A stretch of 64,000 nt of DNA. It comes from Pararhizobium_B sp963760965. Its GTDB lineage: Bacteria; Pseudomonadota; Alphaproteobacteria; Rhizobiales; Rhizobiaceae. The stretch is from the NCBI GenBank assembly GCA_963760965.1, contig CAVXEW010000014.1, forward strand, positions 186,001 through 250,000, given 5' to 3'. The notes under the pieces are model-generated. The model was not told the DNA's origin. It did not search any database and worked only from the letters and a program-made list of their open reading frames with translations. Position 1 is the first letter of the stretch, and each line of letters begins with the position of its first letter. The position numbers and the translations under genes are program-made. Shown here in pieces: positions 38,986 to 47,830 of the stretch.

Positions 38986-40368
38986 TCAGAGATAGGTGGA
39001 CCGTTCCAGTGGCGTGATCTCGTTATCAAAGGCGACAAGCTCAGTCTTCTTGATCTCGGCGATGATCCGGCGGAGGTCCACCCCAAGTAGCCGCCGGATG
39101 AAATCCGACCTCTCGAAATCGTCGATCGCATCGTCCATGTCGTCGGAGAGTTGCGGCAGCGGAATGTCGTAGGCATTTCCCTCGACGGGCGGCGGCGGCA
39201 GTTCCTCCTTTTCGATCCCCTCGAGCAACCCGCCGAGTACGCCGGCGAGAACGAGATAGGGATTGGCATCGGCCCCCGAAAGACGATGTTCGAGGCGCGT
39301 GGCCGCCGGGACCGACGCCGGCACGCGGACCGCCACGGAGCGGTTGTTGCGTCCCCAGGCGATCCGCGTCGGCGCGTAGGAGCCCCGTTGAAGGCGACGA
39401 TATCCGTTGAAGCCCGGCACGTAGAGCAACAGCGTGTCGCGCATGGTCTTCAAAAGGCCCGCTGCGGCGTGGCGAAGCGTGACGTCGCCGTCGGCGCCAG
39501 CGAAGATGTTTTCGCCAGCAGCGTTCAGGACGCTCGCGTGCACGTGCATGCCGTTGCCCGGCCAGTCCAGAAATGGCTTGGCCATGAAGGTGGCGCGCAG
39601 TCCGTGCATGTGCGCGCATTCGGCGATCAGCCGTCGCAGCAGCACCGCATCGTCGGCAGCCGCCATCGCGTTGTCGCGGTGCTTGAGATTGACCTCGAAC
39701 TGGCCGGGCGCGGCCTCCTTTATGATCGTGTCGATGGGCAGGTTCTGCGTCAGCGCCGCCGCCCGTATCTCCGCGAAGAGATCGCTTTGTCCGCGCAGTT
39801 CCGACAGGGAATACATGTTCTGCAGGGCCGGTCCGTGGGAGAGGGTCTCGTCAGACAGCCGGCCGCTTCTCTGGAAGACCTCGGGATCCACCATGTAGAA
39901 CTCGAGTTCGTAGGCGACGACCGGCTTCAGGCCCTTCGCCGCGAAGCGCTCGACGACCGAGCGAAGCGCATTGCGCGGATCGGCGAAATAAGGATCCCCG
40001 GCTTCCGTGAACATGGACATCAGCACCTGCGCGGTCGGCCGCGCAGCCCAGGGCGCTCGGTTGATCCGACCCGGTATTGCCCGGCAGAAGCCGTCGACAT
40101 CACCCGTCTCGATGTGGAGTCCCGTGGATTCGACTTCCCGGCCCCAGATGTCGAGCCCGAAGATCGACAGCGGAAGGTTGATGCCCGGCGTCAGCACTTT
40201 CGCTATGGCTTCGGCCGGAGCCCATTTGCCGCGCATCACGCCGTTCACGTCGCTGATCAGGAGGTCGACCGATTCGATGTCGGGGTTCCCGGCGAGAAAG
40301 CGCGCTGCCTCGTCCGTCCCGGGTTCGTCGCAATTTGTCGCCGGCACTCCGGCCGCCTCGTCGTCCAT
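38986..40368 (-). CDS. glutamine synthetase family protein (gamma-glutamylpolyamine ligase-like)
   Basis: A 460-residue member of the glutamine synthetase superfamily, shorter than the housekeeping enzyme and resembling gamma-glutamylputrescine ligase PuuA/SpuI. Visible active-site elements are VAYELEFYMVD, PGQFEVNLKHRD, GNGMHVHASV (ATP/glutamate site) and GRNNRSVAVRVP. The ATG at 40368 follows GGGGA at seven bases. It is divergent from an omega-aminotransferase of the kind that acts on putrescine, which supports a polyamine catabolic role. The exact amine substrate is inference. Confidence 0.88.
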   Translation of the reverse strand: MDDEAAGVPATNCDEPGTDEAARFLAGNPDIESVDLLISDVNGVMRGKWAPAEAIAKVLTPGINLPLSIFGLDIWGREVESTGLHIETGDVDGFCRAIPGRINRAPWAARPTAQVLMSMFTEAGDPYFADPRNALRSVVERFAAKGLKPVVAYELEFYMVDPEVFQRSGRLSDETLSHGPALQNMYSLSELRGQSDLFAEIRAAALTQNLPIDTIIKEAAPGQFEVNLKHRDNAMAAADDAVLLRRLIAECAHMHGLRATFMAKPFLDWPGNGMHVHASVLNAAGENIFAGADGDVTLRHAAAGLLKTMRDTLLLYVPGFNGYRRLQRGSYAPTRIAWGRNNRSVAVRVPASVPAATRLEHRLSGADANPYLVLAGVLGGLLEGIEKEELPPPPVEGNAYDIPLPQLSDDMDDAIDDFERSDFIRRLLGVDLRRIIAEIKKTELVAFDNEITPLERSTYL

Positions 40369-40532
40369 TCGATGTCCCCTGCCCGGCTCCCGGGCCATTG
40401 GCTTCTGCGGCGGGCGGGCAACAGGCACGACCGCCGCTTGTCGCCCCGGAAAAACTGTGCACACTCGACACTCATGGTCAAATGCTGGCCGCCCTCCATC
40501 AGGAAACCGAACAGGAATCAGGTGATCCGGAC

Positions 40533-41921
40533 ATGCCCGTCAATCTGTCCACGCAGGACCTCAAGGCGATCGACCACCGTCATCACATGCACCCGTTCAC
40601 CGATCATGGCGGCACGCCCGTCGATGACCGCCGGGTGATCACAAAGGCAGACGGCGTGTGGCTCTGGGACAGCGAGGGCAACCGCATCCTAGATGGAATG
40701 GCCGGGCTCTGGTGCGTCAATGTCGGCCACGGCCGCCAGGAGATCGTCGAGGCGGTGCGCGCCCAGATGAGTGAACTCGCCTACTACAACACGTTCTTCA
40801 AGACGACCCATCCGCCGGCGATCGCGCTTGCCGAAAAGCTGGCGGAGATCACGCCCGAGCACATGAAAATGGTGTTCTTCGGCAATTCCGGCTCGGACGC
40901 GAACGACACCGTCGTGCGCATGGTGCGCACCTACTGGCAGCTGCGGGGCAAGCCGGAAAAACAGGTCATCATCAGCCGCAAGAACGCCTATCACGGCTCG
41001 ACCGTCGCCGGTGCCGCCCTTGGCGGAATGAGCGGCATGCACGGCCAGGGCGGCATGCTGCCGGGCATCCATCACATCGAGCAGCCCTACTGGTTCGGCG
41101 TCGGCATGGGAACGGGCATGAGCCGTGGCGAATTCGGCATCTGGGCGGCGCGCGAGCTGGAAAGGGCCATCGACGAACTCGGCGAGGAACGGGTCGCGGC
41201 CTTTATCGCCGAACCCATCCAGGGCGCCGGCGGCGTCATTGTCCCGCCGGACACGTACTGGCCCGAGGTGAAGCGGATTCTCGAGGAGCGCGACATACTT
41301 TTCGTCTCCGACGAGGTGATCTGCGGCTTCGGCCGGACCGGCGAATGGTTCGGCTCGAGCTATTACGGCATGAAGCCCGACCTCATGGCGATCGCGAAGG
41401 GACTCTCCTCCGGCTACCTCCCGATCGGCGGCGTCGTCGTTTCCGACCGGATGGCCGAGGCATTTCTCGAAGGCGGCGAATTCTTCCACGGCTACACCTA
41501 TTCCGGACATCCGGCGTGCTGTGCGGCGGCGCTCACCAATCTCGAGATCATGCAGCGCGAACATCTGGTCGAGCGGGTGGCCAGGGACATCGGCCCATAC
41601 CTGGCTGAGAAATGGCTGGCACTGGGCAACCATCCGCTCGTCGGCGAGGCTCGCATGACCGGCCTCGTCGGCGCGCTCGAGCTCGTGCCTGACAAGGCCG
41701 ACCTGACGCGCCGCTTCGAGAGCCCCGGAAGGATCGGCACCATCGCCCGAGAGCACTCGTTCCGCAACGGACTTGTCATGCGCCACGTGCGCGACAGCCT
41801 GATAATCTCGCCGCCGCTGACCATCTCCCATGCAGAGGCCGACGAACTGGTGCATCTCGCCGGGAAGACCCTCGACGATACCCATGCCGACCTCAGGAAG
41901 GCCGGGCTGGTCGGAAGCTGA
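40533..41921 (+). CDS. omega-aminotransferase (putrescine/beta-alanine--pyruvate type)
   Basis: A 462-residue class-III PLP-dependent aminotransferase. PLP-binding features are GNSGSDANDTVVRM, the aspartate in LFVSDEVICGFGRTG and the Schiff-base lysine in AIAKGLSSGYLPIGG. The N-terminus (LKAIDHRHHMHPFTDH) is characteristic of the putrescine:pyruvate (SpuC) and beta-alanine subgroup. It is divergent from a gamma-glutamylpolyamine-type ligase gene, which together suggests use of putrescine or a related diamine as nitrogen source. A strong hairpin terminator follows. Confidence 0.9.
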   Translation: MPVNLSTQDLKAIDHRHHMHPFTDHGGTPVDDRRVITKADGVWLWDSEGNRILDGMAGLWCVNVGHGRQEIVEAVRAQMSELAYYNTFFKTTHPPAIALAEKLAEITPEHMKMVFFGNSGSDANDTVVRMVRTYWQLRGKPEKQVIISRKNAYHGSTVAGAALGGMSGMHGQGGMLPGIHHIEQPYWFGVGMGTGMSRGEFGIWAARELERAIDELGEERVAAFIAEPIQGAGGVIVPPDTYWPEVKRILEERDILFVSDEVICGFGRTGEWFGSSYYGMKPDLMAIAKGLSSGYLPIGGVVVSDRMAEAFLEGGEFFHGYTYSGHPACCAAALTNLEIMQREHLVERVARDIGPYLAEKWLALGNHPLVGEARMTGLVGALELVPDKADLTRRFESPGRIGTIAREHSFRNGLVMRHVRDSLIISPPLTISHAEADELVHLAGKTLDDTHADLRKAGLVGS

Positions 41922-41974
41922 CGCCCGATCCGCCATTGTCGCAGCAACGGGCCGGGAGAAAGGTGTAAAAGAAT

Positions 41975-42005
41975 GGGGCCGGTCGACTTCCGACCGGCCC
42001 CTTTC
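41975..42005. terminator. hairpin terminator between convergent genes
   Basis: A perfect 11-bp stem, GGGGCCGGTCG (41975-41985) with CGACCGGCCCC (41991-42001) and a five-base loop, followed on the plus strand by TTTCC. On the minus strand the stem is followed by ATTCTTTT. It lies 53 bases after the aminotransferase stop and 25 bases after the BMP-protein stop, so it probably serves both convergent transcripts. Confidence 0.78.
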
Positions 42006-42026
42006 CGTCCTGCTTGCGGGTCGCGA

Positions 42027-43091
42027 CTACTGCGGGATCTTGGCGTCGACGCCCTTCACGAAGAAGTTCATGCCGAGCAGCTGCTTGTCGCTGGCGACTT
42101 CACCCTTCTTCAGCCATGACGAGCCGTCCTGCTTCTCGATCGGACCGGTGAACGGATTGAAGCCGCCCTCGATCTTCTTGACGGTCGCCTCGGCCATCTG
42201 TTTCACGTCGTCCGGCATGTTGGTGTACGGCGCCATGACGACGGTCTTGTCCTTCAGGCCTTCCCAGCTCTGCTGCGACTTCCAGGTCCCGTCGAGCAGT
42301 GCCTGGACGCGCTCGACGTAGTACGGACCCCAGTTGTCGACGATCGCGGTGAGCTGCGCATGCGGGGCGAACTTGATCATGTCGCTCGACTGGCCGAAAC
42401 CGTGCTTGCCGCGCTTCTCAGCGATCTGCAGGCCGGCCGGCGAGTCGGTGTGTTGCGCAAGGATGTCGACGCCCTGGTCGAAGAGCGTCTTCGCGGCGTC
42501 CGCCTCCTTGCCCGGGTCGAACCAGGAGTTCACCCAGACGATCTTGATCTTGAAGTCCGGATTTATGGAATGCGCGCCGAGCATGAAGGAGTTGATCCCG
42601 CGGATGACCTCGGGAATCGGGAACGAGGCGATGTAGCCGACTTCCCCGGCCTTCGACATCTTGGCCGCGATGCGCCCGATCACGTATCGGCCCTCGTAGA
42701 AGCGCGCATTGTAGGTGGTGACGTTCGGCGCCGTCTTGTAGCCGGTGGCGTGCTCGAACTTCACCTTCGGGAACTGCTTGGCGACCTTGATCACCGAGTC
42801 CATGTAGCCGAACGAGGTCGCGAAGATGATGTTGCAGCCCGAGCGCGCAAGCTGCGTCAGCACCCGCTCGGCGTCCGGGCCCTCGGCGATGTTCTCGACA
42901 TACTTGGTCTCGACCTTGTCGCCGAGCTTCTTTTGCAGGTAGAGGCGCCCTTTCTCGTGCGCCTCGGAATAGCCCCCGTCATTGTGCGCCCCGACATAGA
43001 CGAAGCATGCCTTCACCTTGTCGGCCGCGTTGGCGTGCGCCGCGAAGGCGACGCCGAGCGCAGCGGTCAGTGTAACGAGCAGTTTTTTCAT
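42027..43091 (-). CDS. BMP family ABC transporter substrate-binding protein
   Basis: A 354-residue periplasmic binding protein of the basic-membrane-protein (BMP/PnrA) family, whose known ligands are mainly nucleosides. A signal peptide is clear (MKKLLVTLTAALGVAFAAHA, cleavage near ANA/ADK). The mature part has VYVGAHNDGGYSEAHEKG and VGYIASFPIPEVIRGINSFMLGA, typical of the fold. It is the last gene of an importer operon transcribed ATPase, permease, permease, binding protein. The ligand is not certain; nucleosides or related bases are likely. Confidence 0.92.
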   Translation of the reverse strand: MKKLLVTLTAALGVAFAAHANAADKVKACFVYVGAHNDGGYSEAHEKGRLYLQKKLGDKVETKYVENIAEGPDAERVLTQLARSGCNIIFATSFGYMDSVIKVAKQFPKVKFEHATGYKTAPNVTTYNARFYEGRYVIGRIAAKMSKAGEVGYIASFPIPEVIRGINSFMLGAHSINPDFKIKIVWVNSWFDPGKEADAAKTLFDQGVDILAQHTDSPAGLQIAEKRGKHGFGQSSDMIKFAPHAQLTAIVDNWGPYYVERVQALLDGTWKSQQSWEGLKDKTVVMAPYTNMPDDVKQMAEATVKKIEGGFNPFTGPIEKQDGSSWLKKGEVASDKQLLGMNFFVKGVDAKIPQ

Positions 43092-43156
43092 TTTGCTACC
43101 TCTTGTTCCTCTCTGAAGGATTTCCCGGGGCCATGTTGTCGTTGGCTGATCGAGCA

Positions 43157-44077
43157 TCAACGATCAGGAACAAACGGCCGCCCCAGACAGGCCGGAGTGT
43201 TCATCAGCGTCAATCGCCGGTTCTGCGAGATTAGGACGAGAACGACGACGGTTGCCAGATAGGGAAGAGAAGAAAGGAATTGCGACGGTATGGCCACGCC
43301 GAAAGCCTGTGCATTGAAGGCCCCGATGCTGACGGCGCCGAAGAGATAGGCGCCGACCAGAACCCGCGACGGTCGCCATGACCCGAAGACGACGAGCGCG
43401 AGCGCGATCCAGCCGCGACCCGCAGTCATGTTTTCCGTCCACTGCGGGGTGTAGACGAGCGACAGCTGGGCGCCGGCAAGTCCCGCGCACGCGCCGCCGA
43501 AGATCACAGCGAGATAGCGCACCCTCAGGACGGGCATTCCGAGCGCGTGAGCCGAGGTGTGGTTGTCGCCGATCGAGCGCAGCCGCAGCCCCGCGCGCGT
43601 GCGGAAGAGGAACCAGTGAACCGCGAACACCAGCAGGATGGAAACGTAGAATATTAGATCATGCTTGAAGAGGAGCGGACCGACGACCGGGATTCCGGCG
43701 AGGCCGGGGATCGCTATGGCCTCCATCTCGATGCCCGGCGTGCCGACGTAGGCGTTCCCGATCATGCCGGAAAGGCCGAGGCCCAGTATCGTCAGCGACA
43801 GTCCGGTCGCGACCTGGTTCGCGACGAGCGTCAGGGTCAGGAATCCGAAGGTCAGCGAGAAAAGGGCGCCGGCGGCGATGCCGCAAAGAGCCCCGAGATA
43901 GGGCGAGCCGGTCCACTGTGCGCCGATGAAGGCGACCACCGCACCGATGACCATCATGCCCTCCACGCCGAGATTGAGTACCCCGGAGCGTTCGACGACG
44001 AGTTCGCCGGTCGCCGCCAGAAGCAGTGGCGTCGAAGCGGTCATCACGGTCAGCAGCGTGGCAAGGACGAGGTGCAT
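43157..44077 (-). CDS. ABC transporter permease (nucleoside-type, second subunit)
   Basis: A 306-residue hydrophobic permease of the BPD_transp_2 family, with eight to ten hydrophobic segments. The hallmark GELVVERSGVLNLGVEGMM near residue 20 is shared with YufQ/NupQ-type nucleoside permeases. The ATG at 44077 overlaps the preceding permease stop in TGATG. It forms the membrane channel with the 44077-45159 product, powered by the ATPase at 45149-46720. Confidence 0.93.
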   Translation of the reverse strand: MHLVLATLLTVMTASTPLLLAATGELVVERSGVLNLGVEGMMVIGAVVAFIGAQWTGSPYLGALCGIAAGALFSLTFGFLTLTLVANQVATGLSLTILGLGLSGMIGNAYVGTPGIEMEAIAIPGLAGIPVVGPLLFKHDLIFYVSILLVFAVHWFLFRTRAGLRLRSIGDNHTSAHALGMPVLRVRYLAVIFGGACAGLAGAQLSLVYTPQWTENMTAGRGWIALALVVFGSWRPSRVLVGAYLFGAVSIGAFNAQAFGVAIPSQFLSSLPYLATVVVLVLISQNRRLTLMNTPACLGRPFVPDR

Positions 44078-45159
44078 CACGAGGCCTCCCCTCGGGCATG
44101 GCTGCCGACCAGCCGTATGCGATAGTGGATGAGCGTGTCGCACCCGAGCACGAAGAAGAGAAGCAACCCCTGGAAGACGCTGCTCACCTTGTCGCTGAGC
44201 CCGATGGAAATCTGCGCCGCCTCGCCGCCGAGATAGGTGAGCCCAAGCACCAGCCCCGCGACGATGATGCTGAGCGGGTTGAGCCGGCCGAGGAAGGCGA
44301 CGATGATCGCCGTGAATCCATAGCCGGGGGAGATCACCGGGCGAAGCTGCTGGATGGCGCCCGACACTTCGCAGATGCCTGCGAGCCCGGCCAGGGCACC
44401 GGAGAACAGGAAGGCGAAATACACCATGCGCCGGCTTGAGAAGCCGGCGAAGCGCCCTGCCCGTTCAGATTCCCCCAGCACATTGATTTCGAACCCCTTG
44501 AGCGTATGGCGCATGAGGAACCAGGTCACAACGGCGGCGACCAAGGCGAAGATCGCGCCCCAGTGGGCAGCGCCGGGCGGAAAGACAGAAGGCAGCACGG
44601 CATCGTCGGGAAATGTGATCGTCTGCGGGAAGTTGTAGCCTTGCGGATCGCGCCAGGGCCCGCGCACGGTCCAGTCGAGGAAGAGCTGCGCGACGTAGAC
44701 AAGCATCAGGCTCGAGAGGATCTCGTTCGTGTTGAACTCCGCCTTGAGGATCGCCGGGATCGCCGCGTAGAGAGCACCTCCGACCATGCCGAGAACGAGC
44801 ATGATCGGCAGCACCAGCGGCGAGCTCCAGCCCGGGAACATCACCGGCAGTATCGAGCCCATCATCCCGCCCGCGATGAATTGCCCTTCCGCCCCTATGT
44901 TCCAGTTCTTTGACCGGAAGCAGACCGAAAGGCCCACGGCGATCAGGATCAGCGGAGTCGACTTCACCGCGAGCTGGTTCAGCGACCAGACGCTGTCCAG
45001 CGGCTGGATGAGGAACGCGTAAAGCGCATGGAACGGGTTCTTGCCAAGTCCGGCGAACATGATGCCGCCGGCGACCAGCGTCAGCGCCAGTGCGATGAAC
45101 GGCGACAGCGCAACGTAGAGGCCCGAAGGCGCGGGGCGCTTTTCGATGTCAAGACGCAT
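44077..45159 (-). CDS. ABC transporter permease (nucleoside-type, first subunit)
   Basis: A 360-residue permease of the BPD_transp_2 family. A basic N-terminus is followed by multiple membrane helices, with LIAVGLSVCFRSKNWNIGAEGQFIAGG, the segment typical of YufP/NupP-like subunits. It overlaps the ATPase gene by 11 bases and the next permease by one, so the operon is translationally coupled. Function as an importer subunit is secure; the substrate is inferred from the BMP-type binding protein. Confidence 0.93.
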   Translation of the reverse strand: MRLDIEKRPAPSGLYVALSPFIALALTLVAGGIMFAGLGKNPFHALYAFLIQPLDSVWSLNQLAVKSTPLILIAVGLSVCFRSKNWNIGAEGQFIAGGMMGSILPVMFPGWSSPLVLPIMLVLGMVGGALYAAIPAILKAEFNTNEILSSLMLVYVAQLFLDWTVRGPWRDPQGYNFPQTITFPDDAVLPSVFPPGAAHWGAIFALVAAVVTWFLMRHTLKGFEINVLGESERAGRFAGFSSRRMVYFAFLFSGALAGLAGICEVSGAIQQLRPVISPGYGFTAIIVAFLGRLNPLSIIVAGLVLGLTYLGGEAAQISIGLSDKVSSVFQGLLLFFVLGCDTLIHYRIRLVGSHARGEAS

Positions 45160-46720
45160 GGGGAATGTCCGCTTCGCTCTCGCCGTGGATGCCGCCCATC
45201 AGCAGTCCGATGCGCTCGCGCGTCATCGAACCCGCCGGCTGCGGAGCCGACAGTCGCCCCTCGCTGATGACTGCGATCCGGGTCGCGATCTCGAAGATCT
45301 CGTCGAGGTCCTGGCTGATGACGAGCACCGCGGCCCCGCCACGAGCCAGGTCGATCAGCGCCTGCCGGATGCGGCTCGCCGCCCCTGCGTCCACGCCCCA
45401 TGTCGGCTGGTTGACGACCAGGACCGAGGGCTGGCGGTCCAGTTCGCGGCCGACGATGAATTTCTGCAGGTTCCCGCCGGAAAGCGCCGAGGCGAACGGA
45501 TCGTCCCCGGACTTCCGCACATCCATCTCGGCGCACACGCGCGCCGCCGTCGAGCGCACCGCGGAGCGCTTGAGCACCTTCAGCGCGCCGAACCCGAGAT
45601 AGGCCGATGCATCGGATCGATGGCGGGCAAGGATGACGTTCTCGGAGAGCGGCAGTTCTCCGACGGCCGCATGTCCGTTGCGCTCCTCGGGAACGAAGCC
45701 GGCGCCGAGCAGCCGCCTCTCCGATATCCCCAGGCGCCCGACATCGCGACCGGCGATGCGTATGGCACTCGCCTTCGACACGCGAGTTTCCCCCGACAGC
45801 ACGTCGAACAACTCGCTCTGTCCGTTGCCCGCGACGCCGGCGATGGCCAGCACCTCGCCTGCATGGACCTCGAGGTTGATGCTCGACAGGGAGATCGCGA
45901 ACGGCGACCGCGAAGGCGCATCCAGCGCGCGCGCTTCCAGCAGGATTTCCTCCTTCGGTGAAAATCCTGCGTCATGAATCGCCTCCACCTCCGAACCGAC
46001 CATCATCCGGGCGAGTGATGCGGAGGTCTCCTGCCGCGGATCGCAGGAACCGGTCACCTTGCCGTGCCGCAGCACGGTCGCGCGGTCGCAGATGCGGCGC
46101 ACCTCCTCGAGCCGGTGGCTGATGTAGAGCACCGACCGGCCCTCGCCCTTCAGCTTCTCCAGCGTCTCGAACAGCCTGTCCGCCTCCTGCGGCGTCAGCA
46201 CGGAAGTCGGCTCGTCGAGAATCACGAGGTCCGGGTTCTGCAGCAGCGTGCGTACGATCTCGATGCGCTGCCGCTCGCCGACCGAGAGGTCCGCAACATG
46301 GGAGCGAGGGTCGAGCGGCAGTCCGTAGTTCCTGGACAGCTTTGCCGCTTCCTCGGAAATCCTGTCGATCGAGACGTCGCGATCGAGCGACAGGGCGATG
46401 TTCTCGGCGACAGTCAGCGCCTCGAAAAGCGAGAAATGCTGAAAGACCATGCCGATGCCGGTCTTTCGCGCTTCGCCCGGACTGCGGATGTCGATCGACG
46501 CGCCGCGCCAGAAAATCGTGCCGGCCGACGGCTCGAGCACGCCGAAAAGCATCTTCACGAGTGTCGACTTGCCTGCGCCGTTCTCGCCCAGCAGGGCGTG
46601 TATCTCGCCGGCGCGAATTTCGAGGTCGATGCCGTCGCAGGCCCTGAATCTGCCGAAGAGCTTGGTGAGCCCTGCGACTTTCAGGAGTGTGCCATGATTG
46701 GCTGAAGGGCTCACCGCCAC
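45149..46720 (-). CDS. ABC transporter ATP-binding protein, two fused NBDs
   Basis: A 523-residue protein with two nucleotide-binding domains in tandem, the sugar/nucleoside importer arrangement. The first has an intact Walker A (GENGAGKST), signature LSVGERQR and Walker B VILDEPTSVL. The second has a degenerate Walker A (GVAGNGQSEL) without the lysine, signature LSGGNLQKF and VNQPTWGVD. One functional and one degenerate ATP site is normal in this subfamily. It opens the operon. Upstream (46721-46825) is AT-rich with a 7-bp inverted repeat. Confidence 0.95.
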   Translation of the reverse strand: MAVSPSANHGTLLKVAGLTKLFGRFRACDGIDLEIRAGEIHALLGENGAGKSTLVKMLFGVLEPSAGTIFWRGASIDIRSPGEARKTGIGMVFQHFSLFEALTVAENIALSLDRDVSIDRISEEAAKLSRNYGLPLDPRSHVADLSVGERQRIEIVRTLLQNPDLVILDEPTSVLTPQEADRLFETLEKLKGEGRSVLYISHRLEEVRRICDRATVLRHGKVTGSCDPRQETSASLARMMVGSEVEAIHDAGFSPKEEILLEARALDAPSRSPFAISLSSINLEVHAGEVLAIAGVAGNGQSELFDVLSGETRVSKASAIRIAGRDVGRLGISERRLLGAGFVPEERNGHAAVGELPLSENVILARHRSDASAYLGFGALKVLKRSAVRSTAARVCAEMDVRKSGDDPFASALSGGNLQKFIVGRELDRQPSVLVVNQPTWGVDAGAASRIRQALIDLARGGAAVLVISQDLDEIFEIATRIAVISEGRLSAPQPAGSMTRERIGLLMGGIHGESEADIPHAS

Positions 46721-46752
46721 GGAAACCTCTGAGCTGCAATCAGCGCGTGGGC

Positions 46753-46781
46753 GGGGCTGTCGCTATACTCTCGTCAGCCCC
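46753..46781 (-). promoter_or_regulatory. inverted repeat upstream of the ABC importer operon
   Basis: GGGGCTG (46753-46759) and CAGCCCC (46775-46781) flank a 15-base centre that on the minus strand contains GAGTATAGCG, similar to a -10 box. An AT-rich tract lies further upstream (46806-46832). It is placed 33 bases before the ATPase start, suitable for an operator or promoter, but no known regulator site is recognised. Confidence 0.3.
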
Positions 46782-46825
46782 CCGCAGCGCAACAGGAATC
46801 CAGCTTCAACATATTTTTTTATTTT

Positions 46826-47803
46826 TCAAGGCTTAAGCAGCGTCGCTCCAGTGGTTTTGCGTGCTTCGAGATCGGCTTGGGCGCGGCTCGCCTCGGCAAG
46901 CTGATAGGTCTGGTTCGTCTCTACGCGCACGGTTCCGCTCGAAACCATCTGAAAAAGCCGGCCCGATGAAAGCTCCAGATCCTGACGCGAGGCGACATAG
47001 GTGAACACCGTCGGCCGTGTGGCGTACAGCGATCCCTTCTGCGCGAGAACGGCGAGGTCCACCGGAGGAATCGCCCCGGACGACTGGCCGAAGAGCACCC
47101 ACATTCCCCGCGGGCGCAGGCAGTCCAGGGAGCCGGGAAAGGCATCCTTCCCGACCGAATCGTAGACGACGTCGCACCCCTTGCCGCCCGTCAGTTCCTT
47201 CACCCTCGCGGCGAAGTCCTCGGTCCGGTAGTTGATGACGTGGTCGTAGCCGTGAGCGAGCGCGAGCGCGATCTTCTCGGGCGACCCTGCGGTTCCGATC
47301 ACGGTCGCGCCGATCGATTTCGCCCATTGGCCGGCGATCAGGCCGACGCCGCCAGCGGCCGCGTGGAAGAGGATGGTGTCGCCTTTCTTCACCGGGAATG
47401 TCCTGCAGAGCAGATATTCCGCCGTCATGCCCTTGAGCATCATGGACGCCCCGGCATCGAAGGAGATTTCGTCCGGCAGCCTGACCAGCCGGTCCGCCGG
47501 AACCACCCGTTCGCTAGAATAGGCGCCGATCGGTCCGACGTAGGCCACCCGGTCCCCCGGCTTCACCCCGACGACACCGTCGCCGACTTCGAGGACTTCG
47601 CCGGCGCCCTCGTTTCCCGGAATGAGCGGCAGCCCGTTGGGTGCCGGATAGAGCCCGGTGCGATAGTAGATGTCGATGAAATTGAGACCGATTGCCGCAT
47701 GCCGGATTAGCGCCTCGCCCTTGCCCGGACGCCCCGGGTCGACATCGACGTACTCCAGCACTTCGGGACCCCCGTGCTGCCGGATCTGGATCGCTTTCGC
47801 CAT
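46826..47803 (-). CDS. NADPH:quinone oxidoreductase (Qor type)
   Basis: A 325-residue zinc-less medium-chain dehydrogenase/reductase. It begins MAKAIQIRQHGGPEVLEYVDVD, has the Qor-like N-terminal part GLNFIDIYYRTGLYP, PGNEGAGEVLEVG, and the NADPH-binding AAAGGVGLIAGQWAKSIGATVIG. The zinc-ligand cysteines of alcohol dehydrogenases are absent. It is probably a cytosolic quinone or enone reductase; the real substrate is unknown. It lies 27 bases after pcs on the same strand, with no functional link evident. Confidence 0.92.
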   Translation of the reverse strand: MAKAIQIRQHGGPEVLEYVDVDPGRPGKGEALIRHAAIGLNFIDIYYRTGLYPAPNGLPLIPGNEGAGEVLEVGDGVVGVKPGDRVAYVGPIGAYSSERVVPADRLVRLPDEISFDAGASMMLKGMTAEYLLCRTFPVKKGDTILFHAAAGGVGLIAGQWAKSIGATVIGTAGSPEKIALALAHGYDHVINYRTEDFAARVKELTGGKGCDVVYDSVGKDAFPGSLDCLRPRGMWVLFGQSSGAIPPVDLAVLAQKGSLYATRPTVFTYVASRQDLELSSGRLFQMVSSGTVRVETNQTYQLAEASRAQADLEARKTTGATLLKP

Positions 47804-47830
47804 GGTCGCACCTTCCTTCCTCTTGTCACG

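Noticed and set aside
46806..46832. T/A-rich tract after qor, considered as an intrinsic terminator.
   Set aside because: No GC stem precedes it on the minus strand, where qor ends; on that strand it is A-rich, so it fits better as an upstream promoter element for the ABC operon.
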